A stretch of 64,000 nucleotides of DNA from an uncultured Bermanella sp. (GCA_913058575.1 CAJXRF010000011.1:1-64000); one strand, 5' to 3'; shown: positions 1 to 7,979, numbered from the stretch's first letter. Notes: generated from the sequence alone by a model not told the origin. Translations and numbers: made by a program.

Positions 1-19
1 GGTCTAAAGGTTACTGACA

Positions 20-415
20 ATGAATCGAATACTACACACAATGCTAAGAGTCTCTGACATTAAGCGTTCTGTTGCATTTTATAGCAATGTGATGGGTATG
101 GATGTACTACGAACGTTTGACCAACCAGAGCAAAAATTCTCACTTACATTTATGGGGTATGGTAAAGAATCAGAAACCTGTGTTTTAGAGTTAACATTCA
201 ATTATGGTGATAAAAAATACGACATGGGTAATGCGTTTGGCCATATTGCGATTGGTGTTGATGATTGTTATGAGGCATGTGAAAAAATTAAGGCATTAGG
301 AGGGAGCGTTGTTCGTGACGCTGGATTATTAAAAGGCAGTGGTGAAATTATTGCGTTTGTTGAAGATCCCGATGGCTATAAAATTGAATTAATACAAAAA
401 ACCTTTGAGGTGTAA
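20..415 (+). CDS. gloA: Lactoylglutathione lyase (glyoxalase I)
   Basis: Glyoxalase I isomerises the methylglyoxal-glutathione hemithioacetal to S-lactoylglutathione in the cytoplasm. The 131-residue protein is one VOC-fold chain of the usual bacterial length. The four metal ligands can be placed at His6, Glu57, His75 and Glu123, the same spacing as the E. coli enzyme shifted by one. The C-terminal motif [10 protein letters not shown] is typical of the family. The start is supported by AAAGG about 10 bases upstream. The gene stands alone, with an insertion sequence directly downstream on the other strand. Confidence 0.95.
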   Translation: MNRILHTMLRVSDIKRSVAFYSNVMGMDVLRTFDQPEQKFSLTFMGYGKESETCVLELTFNYGDKKYDMGNAFGHIAIGVDDCYEACEKIKALGGSVVRDAGLLKGSGEIIAFVEDPDGYKIELIQKTFEV

Positions 416-435
416 TTATTTGTGTTGTTACAGAA

Positions 436-1413
436 GCACTGCTGTCCCGTAGTTTTCAAAAGTCTAAACCCATCGTTAATTCTATATTCGGCGAGGGTTT
501 CGGTGGTTTAAATAGATCTACAACACACCGCCGATCAAACCAGTTTAGTTGAAGACGCTGGACAATTTGAAGGGCTGACTGGTGCAAGCCATTACTCCAC
601 TTGAAGTAATGAATCAGCAAATAAGTACACAGTGCTACCCAGATTTGACTCATTACCGCATTCTTGGTCGTTCCGATGAAGCTTTTTATTTTCAAGTTCT
701 GCTTTATCCATTTAAAAAATAGCTCTATCTGCCAGCGATCTTTATAAATATCAGCGATGGTTTTTGCTGCCAATTTGAAGTTGTTGGTTAAAAAATAATA
801 TTGTTTATTCGTGATGGGATCACGGTAACCTATTTTTCGTAAAAGACCTTGATGTGCTTGACCATTTTTGCTGGTTAATGCTATTGAGTGATCGCTGGAA
901 ACGCCTGACTTTTTATTCACTTTATTTCGTATTTCAATACGGCTGCGCATATTCTTTTTAGCACGCGTAACAAAAAATACACCTTGATCTGTCAGCTCTT
1001 GAAACCACTCATAATCAATGTATCCACGGTCCATAGTTAAAATACTGCCTTTAGGTAACTTTATTCCCCGACCAATATTCACCTCATGAGTTTTTCCTTC
1101 GGTGATATCAATAAAAGTGGGAAGTAGTCCGTCGTGATCGAGTACTGCGTGAAGTTTCACAGCACCTTTTGTTTGACGGAATGTGGCCCATGGAAAAACA
1201 CTCAAGCAAAGATCAATGGTAGATGCGTCCATTGAATAAAGTTTATTGTGAAAACGAAACGAGTGCTTTCCCGAAATAGGCTGGCATCGAGCCAAAATTT
1301 TATAAAATAACGCTTGATATAACTCCCAAGGCTGGTCGTTATTTATACGACTAAGACTGCTACGCGACATTGCTTGTGTGCCGATATGAAAAAGTTTACT
1401 GAGTTCGGAGCTG
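436..1413 (-). mobile_element. IS4-family insertion sequence remnant, 5' end lost
   Basis: The element carries an IS4-type DDE transposase whose coding sequence starts inside the neighbouring RAYT element. Its distal end is taken to be the CACTGCTGTCCCG sequence at about 437, just after the transposase stop; this boundary is approximate. The other end of the element, with the first 60 to 70 codons, is not found beyond the RAYT element, where unrelated sequence and the end of a binding-protein gene follow. The copy is therefore probably immobile. Confidence 0.7.
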
Positions 1414-1439
1414 GGGTCAGGTCTTGCCTTTTGCGCCAT
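456..1439 (-). CDS. IS4-family transposase, N-terminally truncated, with borrowed start
   Basis: This is a DDE transposase of the IS4 type. Residues from about 13 onward (LFHIGTQAMSRSSLSRIN, then SMDASTIDLCLSVFPWA with a catalytic Asp, LTMDRGYIDYEW with the second Asp, and the IELFFKWIKQNLKIKSF block with the Glu) match the family core. The normal N-terminal domain (DUF4372-like, about 60 to 70 residues) is missing. The first dozen residues, including KARPDP, are encoded by the terminal inverted repeat of the RAYT element, which also supplies the ATG. Whether it is expressed is unknown; function without the N-terminal domain is doubtful. Confidence 0.8.
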   Translation of the reverse strand: MAQKARPDPSSELSKLFHIGTQAMSRSSLSRINNDQPWELYQALFYKILARCQPISGKHSFRFHNKLYSMDASTIDLCLSVFPWATFRQTKGAVKLHAVLDHDGLLPTFIDITEGKTHEVNIGRGIKLPKGSILTMDRGYIDYEWFQELTDQGVFFVTRAKKNMRSRIEIRNKVNKKSGVSSDHSIALTSKNGQAHQGLLRKIGYRDPITNKQYYFLTNNFKLAAKTIADIYKDRWQIELFFKWIKQNLKIKSFIGTTKNAVMSQIWVALCTYLLIHYFKWSNGLHQSALQIVQRLQLNWFDRRCVVDLFKPPKPSPNIELTMGLDF

Positions 1440-2265
1440 TCACTATTCGGCTCACTCTGGAATAGTGTAACCCAAACTGTAAACCCACCTCCTTCATGCT
1501 GAACTGCCCTGACTCATAGGCCTCTAATATACCTTTATTACGATCAGGGTTTTTATCCATAATTTCTTGCAAGGTAAAGGTTGCCAACGTGCGCTGCGCT
1601 CTTGGCACTTCGCTTAAATCAACATCCATGGCGAGTGCTTTATCTTGCATCTTTTCTACAAATTGATCAGACCCGAGGTAAAGCTGATTCTTTAATTCGT
1701 CTATTGGGTTAGGCTGGTTTTTACCCGCTTTAACAAATTCTCGGTATTGCTTGATGGCAACCTTTTTTGTCTTAGCAAATTGGGACAGTATCCAATCGGT
1801 ATTAAGCCAAGTTGGCTTATCCACTTGAGCCACTGTTGCGCGATAGCTGCTCCATTTCCAATCTTTAGCACTGCGTACCATTTGTGCCCGCACTGGGTTT
1901 AAAACGAGGTAACGCACTAGCTCTAATAAGTAAGCTTGCTGCTCCACCAATATGGCTTTATAGCGCCCTTGATATACATGCCCCACCCGTTTATGTCTGC
2001 GATTAAAGTCTTGCGTGTAAACCCCATTAAGCTGGCGCATGCCTTTTGATAGGTTGCCATCTGGGGTTTCAATTAATAAATGGTAGTGATTACTCATTAA
2101 GCAATAGGCATGTACTACCCAATTAAAGCGCTGGCAAACATTTTCCAGTACATTTAAAAACTGTTGCCGGTCGGCATCCGTTAGGTAGATATCCTGCCGA
2201 GCATTACCACGACTGGTTACGTGGTAAAGAGCACCTTGAAACTCGATTCTTAGGGGGCGCGACAT
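1417..2265 (-). CDS. REP-associated tyrosine transposase (RAYT, Y1_Tnp family)
   Basis: RAYTs are single-Tyr HUH transposases related to IS200/IS605 enzymes and are tied to REP palindromes. The 282-residue protein begins MSRPLRIEFQGALYHVTSRG. It shows the HUH motif in CLMSNHYHLLIET (about residues 56-68), the HVYQGRYKAILV block with RYLVLNPVRAQMV after it, and a C-terminal helix-turn-helix-like segment (MKEVGLQFGLHYSRVSRIV) as in the longer RAYT subgroup. The last codons overlap the start of the truncated IS4 transposase by 23 bases. The gene appears intact. Confidence 0.9.
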   Translation of the reverse strand: MSRPLRIEFQGALYHVTSRGNARQDIYLTDADRQQFLNVLENVCQRFNWVVHAYCLMSNHYHLLIETPDGNLSKGMRQLNGVYTQDFNRRHKRVGHVYQGRYKAILVEQQAYLLELVRYLVLNPVRAQMVRSAKDWKWSSYRATVAQVDKPTWLNTDWILSQFAKTKKVAIKQYREFVKAGKNQPNPIDELKNQLYLGSDQFVEKMQDKALAMDVDLSEVPRAQRTLATFTLQEIMDKNPDRNKGILEAYESGQFSMKEVGLQFGLHYSRVSRIVNGAKGKT

Positions 2266-2270
2266 GGGGC

Positions 2271-2300
2271 AACCTTTATTTAAGGACTTAAATAAAGGTT
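2271..2300. repeat. Perfect hairpin, 14-bp arms, in front of the RAYT gene
   Basis: The arms AACCTTTATTTAAG (2271-2284) and CTTAAATAAAGGTT (2287-2300) pair perfectly around a GA centre. The hairpin lies six bases upstream of the RAYT start codon and inside the element ends. It could be the REP-like target of the transposase or a translation-control structure; the sequence alone cannot tell. Confidence 0.7.
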
Positions 2301-2408
2301 AGTTGGTTTTCAAGAAAAGGCAAAAGGCAAGACCTGACCCGAATGGCATTAACCTAACTAGCTATATCTGTTTAATTTTGTGAATCAGTATTCACCTTAT
2401 TATATTGA

Positions 2409-3233
2409 TCAGTGCTCAGTGTATTTCTTAACTATTTTTTCGATATCTCCATTTCTCTTCATTTTATAAATTTCAATATCAAACTTGATTGAAAAATCCT
2501 TCTTAAAGGGAAAATTCTTTTCATCGTCCACATCGGTATAGCCTAGATAACCAGCATTGGTATTGATAGTTGCTACTTTTACTAGATCTAACCCTTTATA
2601 GAATGTTTGATATATACCTGAATTCTTTAACTTCTTAATACTCCAAGCAAAGGCTAATTCTGAATAGACAGTGCAATCTGACCTGTTGTTTTGCAATACC
2701 CTAATCACTTGCTCTATGTCTTGGACCACTTGTAATTTAATATCACCATTTCTAGTCATTTCTGCAAACCGAACACCTGCACGACCATCGCCCCGAAACA
2801 TTGCAAATCTTAACCCTTTATAATCATCTGGAAAATTAGCTCGGGGAGTCTCAGCAATTTTATGGTTACAGATCACCACATCAGACTGGTGGTGGAGTTT
2901 TAGCGAGTATGGCCAAATATACGGTTTTTTTGTGTCATCCGTTAGCCAATCATGTGCATGAAAATACGGAGGTAATATGGCAAATGCTTCCCCTGATTTT
3001 GTTTTTTGCTTGGCTCTAGGCCATGGAACAACTTTAAATGTAACCGAATAATCAGGCATTCGTTCAATAGCTTTTCGGGTTATTTCGATATAAATTCCGG
3101 TTAATTTTCCATTATCATCTTTGAAAGAAAATGGAGGGAGAATATCGTGGGTATAGATTTCAACGAGCTGTACGGAGAATGCTGAAGACCCCATTAAAGA
3201 TAGAACAATAAACGTTAGTAGAGGGCTTTTCAT
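2409..3233 (-). CDS. Periplasmic family-3 solute-binding protein (orphan)
   Basis: This is a 274-residue SBP_bac_3-type protein of the polar amino acid binding class. A Sec signal peptide covers about residues 1-20 (MKSPLLTFIVLSLMGSSAFS). Typical family features follow: LPPFSFKDDNGKLTGIYIEI, then VVPWPRAKQKTKSG near residue 60. No permease or ATPase gene is nearby. It may therefore feed a distant transporter, act as a sensor module, or be an orphan paralogue of the kind common in marine gammaproteobacteria. It lies next to a second such gene in the same orientation. The ligand cannot be assigned. Confidence 0.8.
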   Translation of the reverse strand: MKSPLLTFIVLSLMGSSAFSVQLVEIYTHDILPPFSFKDDNGKLTGIYIEITRKAIERMPDYSVTFKVVPWPRAKQKTKSGEAFAILPPYFHAHDWLTDDTKKPYIWPYSLKLHHQSDVVICNHKIAETPRANFPDDYKGLRFAMFRGDGRAGVRFAEMTRNGDIKLQVVQDIEQVIRVLQNNRSDCTVYSELAFAWSIKKLKNSGIYQTFYKGLDLVKVATINTNAGYLGYTDVDDEKNFPFKKDFSIKFDIEIYKMKRNGDIEKIVKKYTEH

Positions 3234-3329
3234 ACTATTATCTCATTTCCATTTAACACCGATAAAGACAAATATTATTCCAATAAAGCTTAATTCACCC
3301 CTAGCACCACACCAATAAAATTGACTCGT

Positions 3330-4091
3330 TTAATGAACGTACTTATCAATAATCGCTTGCAATTCCCCATTCACCTTGGCCTGTTTAATAATCTCATTTA
3401 TTTTTGGAATTAGCTGTACACAAGGGGATTTACGGGACAACGAAAAATATACGTTGGTAGTCGAAACCGGGTGAGGTAAGGCTACAATTTTATCATGTTG
3501 ACCATCCCGCTGAAGAAACATCATGCCATCCAGGTAATCTTGAATGAAATAGTCAATTCGGTTATTTAGCAGCTTTCGATATCTCTGATCTTTATTATCG
3601 ACTCCTTCAAACTTTAACTGGTGCGTTTTGGCAAAGGTATCAAACTTATCGCCAAAACTTCCACCGGGTGGTATGCCGCCTGTAAGGCCAATCAAATCCT
3701 CAAATCGAGTAAAAAGAAATTCCTTGCCTTTTCGTACAAAAATATGGGCTGTATTTACAAAGTACGGATCTGTGTATTGATACAGCTTTTCCCTTTCTTT
3801 TGTCTTGTACATGGCGGCACTCATATCAATTATTCCTTTTTCCAGATACACAAGCATTCGCTTCCAAGGAAGAGTGGCTTGAATATCCACAGGAACCTTC
3901 AGCCGTTTTCCGATAAACCTAGCGAAGTCATAAGCTATGCCTTCAGGTTCTTGTGTCTGCTTATTAATATAGGTGACAGGCAGCCACCCAACAGCCCCCG
4001 CTACTCGAAGGGTCTGGCATTCTTGAGCATTGACCGGCACGATGAAAAATAGCGCCACCACAGCACAAAGCAAGACTATTTTATTCATCAT
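3330..4091 (-). CDS. Periplasmic family-3 solute-binding protein (orphan)
   Basis: A 253-residue SBP_bac_3-type protein with a signal peptide (about residues 1-22, ending VNAQ). The family core is clear: LPVTYINKQTQEPEGIAYDF, LPWKRMLVYLEKGIIDMSAAMYKTKER, then the RIDYFIQDYLDGM region and the closing AIIDKYVH. The start is supported by AGGAGG upstream (GAGCAGGAGGGGCC before ATGATG); either of two adjacent ATG codons could be used. It is co-oriented with the binding-protein gene at 2409-3233, 96 bases away, so co-transcription is possible. There is no transporter partner in the window. Confidence 0.85.
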   Translation of the reverse strand: MMNKIVLLCAVVALFFIVPVNAQECQTLRVAGAVGWLPVTYINKQTQEPEGIAYDFARFIGKRLKVPVDIQATLPWKRMLVYLEKGIIDMSAAMYKTKEREKLYQYTDPYFVNTAHIFVRKGKEFLFTRFEDLIGLTGGIPPGGSFGDKFDTFAKTHQLKFEGVDNKDQRYRKLLNNRIDYFIQDYLDGMMFLQRDGQHDKIVALPHPVSTTNVYFSLSRKSPCVQLIPKINEIIKQAKVNGELQAIIDKYVH

Positions 4092-4609
4092 TAAGGCCCC
4101 TCCTGCTCAAGTGCTTATTCACACACACCTCCCTAAACAATAGTCACTCACGCAACTAAATCAACGCCTACGCCTTACATTGGCTTTAACACTGCACAGT
4201 TCCTGCTACTACTATTGCAAAAGAGGAATCAGCTCCAGTTCGAAAAGAACCTGAACAACAAGGCACAGCCGAAGAAATAGCATTGTCCATGCGGGATGTT
4301 TTGATTTTATTAGGGAATAGTCAGTAGTGCAGAGTTATGGATTAAAAGAAAAGGAGATCAGGCGATTTTTGACCAGTAGAAGCGTGATCACCCGGATAAG
4401 AAATTCTCAAGGTAATAACATATTTAAGATAAAAAATTATTAAAATTTCTTATCGTCATTTACTTAGGATTCGGTCTCACAGGGCACCGCCGAGATTATT
4501 CGTTCTAAGCCGAGATAAGCACCACACGACTGGCATGTATTGGCTAACCAAACGGGGGCCTATCATCGCTTTCAATAATACTATTCAAAGCAAAGTCTAC
4601 GCCTACGAC
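4092..4609. other. Intergenic region, mostly featureless
   Basis: About 520 bases between the binding-protein gene and the next minus-strand gene. It holds a short plus-strand open stretch (4190-4327, listed separately) that reads like a gene tail. No tRNA, clear promoter or strong hairpin was seen. Confidence 0.5.
4190..4327 (+). pseudogene. Possible 3' remnant of an unidentified gene
   Basis: An open frame of 45 codons with no good start codon runs from a stop at 4187 to the stop at 4325. The reading includes EESAPVRKEPEQQG and then IALSMRDVLILLGNSQ, a hydrophilic run followed by an amphipathic helix that looks more like protein than random sequence. No family is recognised. The length is close to what chance allows, so this is tentative. 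Confidence 0.2.
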
Positions 4610-4951
4610 TCAACCCAAACGCCGCGCCCAGTTCCCACCATGCTGACTATCACAGCGCTCTTCACTGTCAAAACTCACCTGCCCTTTTATATTGGGCAGT
4701 TTAATATTCTCTTTGAGTAAAGCCTGATTAATTAAGTCACACATGTAGTCATGCTTATGCTGATCTTGCGCTAGAGTTTGATTTTGATGGTTATCAAATA
4801 CACAAACCACCTTTAACGAGCGCGGGAAATCATCATAGTCCACCATGTGGGTCAGCCATTTAAAGCCTTCTATTTTCACAAGGGCAATGTCACAAACTCG
4901 GGTAAGGGATTCCCTTAGGGGGTTGTCGATTTTTTTGTGGGTCTTTTTCAT
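4610..4951 (-). CDS. Conserved hypothetical protein
   Basis: A soluble protein of 113 residues if it starts at the ATG at 4951 (MKKTHKKIDNPLRESLTRVC); a longer frame back to 5005 exists but that extension looks unlike the family. I recognise the pattern (KKIDNxLRxxLTxVC, FKWLTHMV, VCVFD, and the ending VSFDSEERCDSQHGGNWARRL) as a small family conserved in gammaproteobacteria, sometimes loosely annotated as Fis-like. I see no Fis-type helix-turn-helix. The role is unknown. It lies just downstream of the DUF1289 gene and may share its transcript. Confidence 0.75.
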   Translation of the reverse strand: MKKTHKKIDNPLRESLTRVCDIALVKIEGFKWLTHMVDYDDFPRSLKVVCVFDNHQNQTLAQDQHKHDYMCDLINQALLKENIKLPNIKGQVSFDSEERCDSQHGGNWARRLG

Positions 4952-5008
4952 TGTTATGACGTCTTTATTGAAGCAAGTATTAGCGTCTGAATTTTGATGG
5001 TGCAATAT

Positions 5009-5197
5009 TTAAGCAGGTGGATACTTTAGCCCGTGGGCCTTCTTACGGTTTTTGGCCGCTACCACAATAGCCGCTTGTTGCGACTCACTGGCGTCCCGCC
5101 ACTGCAGAATTTCATCCATACTGCGAAAGCAACCCAAGCAAATACTGTTATCATCCAAACAGCAGTTTCTAACACAGGGGGACTTTATTTCAGCCAC
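5009..5197 (-). CDS. DUF1289 family small cysteine-rich protein
   Basis: A 62-residue protein of the DUF1289 family, which is of unknown function. The family pattern is complete: SPCVRNCCLDDNSICLGCFR with the CxxxC and CxxC cysteines that may bind metal, then the EILQW segment. It stands upstream of the small conserved gene at 4610-4951 with a 57-base gap, so the two are probably co-transcribed. Length is normal for the family. Confidence 0.85.
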   Translation of the reverse strand: MAEIKSPCVRNCCLDDNSICLGCFRSMDEILQWRDASESQQAAIVVAAKNRKKAHGLKYPPA

Positions 5198-5316
5198 CAG
5201 CGGCTCCTTTTGAGTTGATTCTTATACAAGGCAACACAGTACCTTTCAGCTTGGTACGCTTTGCCTTAATTAAACGTTAAGAAAATCATTATACTCTAAC
5301 TTTCCCCTTATATTTT

Positions 5317-5586
5317 AAAACCATCACGATAGCGATAACGACATTGACGTTAGCCTTCAGCGAAAGCGCTTGCCTTGCGTATTGTCTATCCCACACGACG
5401 TGGGGTAAGGGCCGTAGGGCAGGACTACCACAGGGAAGTGGTTGTTAGAGCAACGCAGGGAGCAGTTGCCGGTGCCCGTTTGGCCCGTGACAATCGAAGC
5501 ACGGTAAGGGATTGAGCGATTAGAAGGCGGAGGAAGAACGAGGGATGTAAAGGGGACCTCCCCTTTGAAAGAAAACCGTACTGGCT
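5317..5586 (+). repeat. Dispersed repeat, copy 1 (about 270 bp)
   Basis: The copy begins near ACGATAGCGATAACGACATT, contains the shared core GACGTTAGCCTTCAGCGAAA followed by GCGCTTGCCTTGCG, and ends at GTACTGGCT. A stem TATCCCAC/GTGGGGTA lies in its middle. Near its end is the near-perfect palindrome AAAGGGGACCTCCCCTTT. Copy 2, 370 bases downstream, has the same order of blocks with scattered substitutions and small indels. No coding pattern is seen. It may be an intergenic mobile repeat or encode a structured RNA. Confidence 0.75.
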
Positions 5587-5957
5587 ATGAATGCCAATAA
5601 TAACACGCCAAACCAAACCGTAAAGATAGTTACTTTGAGTAATTAACAGGATCACTTCAAACTGAATAATTGAAGCCATATGTTTTCCTTTGCGGGGGAC
5701 TTACCCCCACACCCCAGCGGTCGGCCCGTACGCTTAACCTTCAATCTTATTCATTTTATCGAGCAACCCGGTTCAAACGCCCGTCCATGGGCTACGAACC
5801 TTTCCGGCACATCCTGTGCCTACAGATGCTGAAAAATAAAACGCTTTCAGCGCTACTTACGCCTCAATTGTTATCGATACAGTTTTAATAAAAGTAATTG
5901 TGTCACCCCTCTAATAATTAATTGCACTACACAGACAGTCACAATAAAGCACCAAGC

Positions 5958-6237
5958 AAAACCGTGACGATAACGACATTGACGTTAGCCTTCAGCGAAA
6001 GCGCTTGCCTTGCGCATTGTCTATCCCACAACCCTCTAACTAAATGAGTGGGATAAGGGCCGTAAGATATGGACATCTGTTTGGCCCGCGGCAATCGAAG
6101 CACGGTAAGGGGTTGAGCGATTAGAAGGCAGAGGAAGCACGGGGGATGACGTGCATGGAGGCACTAATGTCGCGGGTGCAGGATGCGCAAGAGCGATGTA
6201 AAGGGGACCTCCCCTTTGAAAGAGAACTGTACTGGCT
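5958..6237 (+). repeat. Dispersed repeat, copy 2 (about 280 bp)
   Basis: Same block order as copy 1: the GACGTTAGCCTTCAGCGAAA core, the TATCCCAC...GTGGGATA stem (here perfect, with a loop of about 20 bases), GGCAATCGAAGCACGGTAAG, the AAAGGGGACCTCCCCTTT palindrome and the GTACTGGCT end. It carries an extra segment of roughly 50 bases near 6150-6200 (ATGACGTGCATGGAGGCACT and following) that is absent from copy 1. Confidence 0.75.
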
Positions 6238-6346
6238 AATACTAAGCAGCCTTAACATTTAATAATAAAATGCACATCACAGAGTTAAGGTCTAGTTTTG
6301 TGGATGTAATGCTCGCTCCCTTTCCAAACGAATAGTTCAAACCACC

Positions 6347-7093
6347 TCACCTATACCGCTCAATCACCGCGTCAAACTTACCTGCGGCATTCGCACTCTC
6401 ATAGGCTTTTTTTAGCCTTGCCAGTAATTTTAGGGGTACCGATTTTTTACTAAACCCAAAATAAACAAACCCTTGATTCACTAAAAAGGAATGTGTCTTT
6501 ACACCTTTATATTCTGCGAGGGTTTTCATTTTATAAGCACTGCTGTATCGGTCTTCAAAAAATCCGATTATTCGATTTACCTTAAGCATATTAATTAACA
6601 TATCGGTGTTCACCGCTTGAACAATTAAGCTAGCAAAGGCAGGGTCGGTTCTGTATTTATGGTCAAATTCATCCCCATAAAAGGCCCCGTTCTCAACACC
6701 AATTTTATTATTGAGGGCTTTAAAATCATCTAATGAACTAATTTTAAAATCAGAATATTGGTTTACCACCAACACAATGGTTTCATCCCGTTGCGGGCCA
6801 ATAAACCACAGATATTCTTTACGCTCAGCGGTAATAGACAAGTTCACCATCATGTCTACTTTGCCCTCTTGCAATTGCGTTAATGAACGCTTCCAGGGAT
6901 ACACCACATAATCTGGCGTGCAATTGGCTTCGTTTAATAACACCTCTATTAGCTCTATGCCTAAGCCTTGCCAGTTGCCATTTGTATCTTGAGAATATTG
7001 CGGAATGCTATGGGCTACTCGCACACGAAGACGACACTCTGAAAATACTTGTGAAGTAAGGACAATTAAAATGACGAAACAAACGAACTTCAT
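6347..7093 (-). CDS. Periplasmic family-3 solute-binding protein (orphan)
   Basis: A protein of 248 residues when started at 7093, which gives a good signal peptide (MKFVCFVILIVLTSQVFSEC); the open frame runs 40 codons further upstream but that part is not signal-like. SBP_bac_3 features: VAHSIPQYSQDTNGNWQGLGIE is followed by VYPWKRSLTQLQEGKVDMM and a conserved FSKKS segment near the end. It is the third orphan binding protein within 5 kb. All three share a Pro-Trp-x-Arg motif after the first lobe. No transporter genes adjoin it. The ligand is unknown. Confidence 0.82.
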   Translation of the reverse strand: MKFVCFVILIVLTSQVFSECRLRVRVAHSIPQYSQDTNGNWQGLGIELIEVLLNEANCTPDYVVYPWKRSLTQLQEGKVDMMVNLSITAERKEYLWFIGPQRDETIVLVVNQYSDFKISSLDDFKALNNKIGVENGAFYGDEFDHKYRTDPAFASLIVQAVNTDMLINMLKVNRIIGFFEDRYSSAYKMKTLAEYKGVKTHSFLVNQGFVYFGFSKKSVPLKLLARLKKAYESANAAGKFDAVIERYR

Positions 7094-7532
7094 ATACCCC
7101 CACTCTAACTTGCGCTTGGCTTGATAAATGTAAAAAGTGCAAAGTCGTGCAGCGCTAACATGTTCAACACTTAAAATAGAATAGCAGCTTTCATGGGGCA
7201 AATTGTATGACACTGGGGAGCATTACATGGTGCGTTTAAGGAAGTACCAAGATCAGAATCGAATGGTATATGTAGCGAGGCTTTCAACGTTTTTTATTAT
7301 TATGCCCTAGCGCCGCCTTGCTACTTAACTCTATTTTTATCGCTTACAGCCCAAGCAAAAAGAACCCCTTGTATTTCAAAATTGTCACGATAACAACATT
7401 GACGTTAGCCTTCAGCGAAAGCGCTTGCCTACAAGGACGTAGGCAGTAGAGCAATGTCGGGAACAAATGCCGATGCCTTGCGCATTGTCTATCCCACAAC
7501 TCTCTAACTAAATGACAGGGAAAACCCTACAC
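7094..7532. other. Intergenic region with third repeat copy
   Basis: About 440 bases. The right half holds the partial third copy of the dispersed repeat (7378-7515). The left half shows nothing beyond the unlikely upstream extension of the binding-protein frame. Confidence 0.5.
7378..7515 (+). repeat. Dispersed repeat, copy 3 (partial)
   Basis: This copy keeps the start (TCACGATAACAACATT), the GACGTTAGCCTTCAGCGAAA core and the GCATTGTCTATCCCACAAC block. A segment of about 45 bases is inserted after GCGCTTGCCT. The copy breaks off near CTCTCTAACTAAATGA, a sequence that copy 2 also has, and lacks the palindrome and the GTACTGGCT end. Confidence 0.65.
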
Positions 7533-7979
7533 CTACCGCTCCCCCTGAATTTCAAAATCATCACTCAACAAACGTGCCTTACCATCTTCCTCAATCACCC
7601 AGTGTTCTTTATGCACCACACCATAGGCGTTATTCATGGTCCAACTGGACGTTAATATAAAGCCACGGCCCTCAGCCTTTTGCCACTTCACATCAGAGTA
7701 GTTAACGTCTGCAAAGCCTTGGTCCATAATGCCCTGCCAGAAACTTTGAATCGCATCCCGCCCTTTAAACGTTCCAAAAGGTCGGGCATCCATCACTGAG
7801 TCTTTTGTATATTGCGCAGCACAGCCTGCGGCATCTTGCTTATTAAAAGCAAATTGCCAAGCCGCTATGCCCTGCTGACAGGCTTCTAGTCGCTCTTTAT
7901 CCAGCGCATGGACTTCTAAATTTTGGGTTTCTGAAGCGTGGCTTTCTAAATTCTGGCTATCTAGTAATGATGACGTCAT
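7533..7979 (-). CDS. SnoaL/DUF4440-like NTF2-fold protein
   Basis: A 148-residue cytoplasmic protein. Residues from about 36 onward have the NTF2-fold pattern of SnoaL-like/SgcJ proteins: GIAAWQFAFNKQDAAGCAAQ, the metal-independent pocket segment FGTFKGRDAIQSFWQGIM, and the closing WVIEEDGKARLLSDDFEI. Such proteins bind or isomerise small organic molecules; the substrate is not predictable. The first 30 residues hold an imperfect repeat (QNLESHASET, QNLEVHALDK) that is not part of the fold. The start has a good GAGGAAA site. It is divergent from the LysR gene at 8114, its probable regulator. Confidence 0.75.
   Translation of the reverse strand: MTSSLLDSQNLESHASETQNLEVHALDKERLEACQQGIAAWQFAFNKQDAAGCAAQYTKDSVMDARPFGTFKGRDAIQSFWQGIMDQGFADVNYSDVKWQKAEGRGFILTSSWTMNNAYGVVHKEHWVIEEDGKARLLSDDFEIQGER

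Larger units (their letters stand above)
1414..2340 (-). mobile_element. RAYT element with perfect 21-bp inverted ends
   Basis: The element is bounded by a perfect 21-bp inverted repeat (1414-1434 and 2320-2340; core GGTCAGGTCTTGCCTTTTG). It contains a REP-associated tyrosine transposase and a 14-bp-armed hairpin between that gene's start and the outer repeat. It replaces the 5' end of the IS4 transposase. The stop codon of the RAYT gene lies inside the inner repeat. Confidence 0.75.
5198..6346. other. Gene-free region holding two dispersed repeats
   Basis: About 1.15 kb without a convincing gene. It carries two copies of a roughly 270-base repeat (5317-5586 and 5958-6237). Between them lies GC-richer sequence (about 5690-5850) that contains only an unconvincing open frame. 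The open frames on either strand here follow the repeat and show no protein-like pattern. Confidence 0.6.

Noticed and set aside
3621..4052. Open frame of 143 codons on the plus strand
   Set aside because: It is the complement of a clear binding-protein gene with signal peptide and family motifs. Its own translation has no protein-like pattern.
4535..4720. Open frame of 61 codons on the plus strand
   Set aside because: It overlaps the conserved minus-strand gene and has no ribosome site or recognisable pattern.
5425..5888. Two open frames on opposite strands in the repeat region
   Set aside because: One lies in repeat copy 1 and is broken in copy 2; the other covers GC-rich spacer. Neither shows signs of translation.
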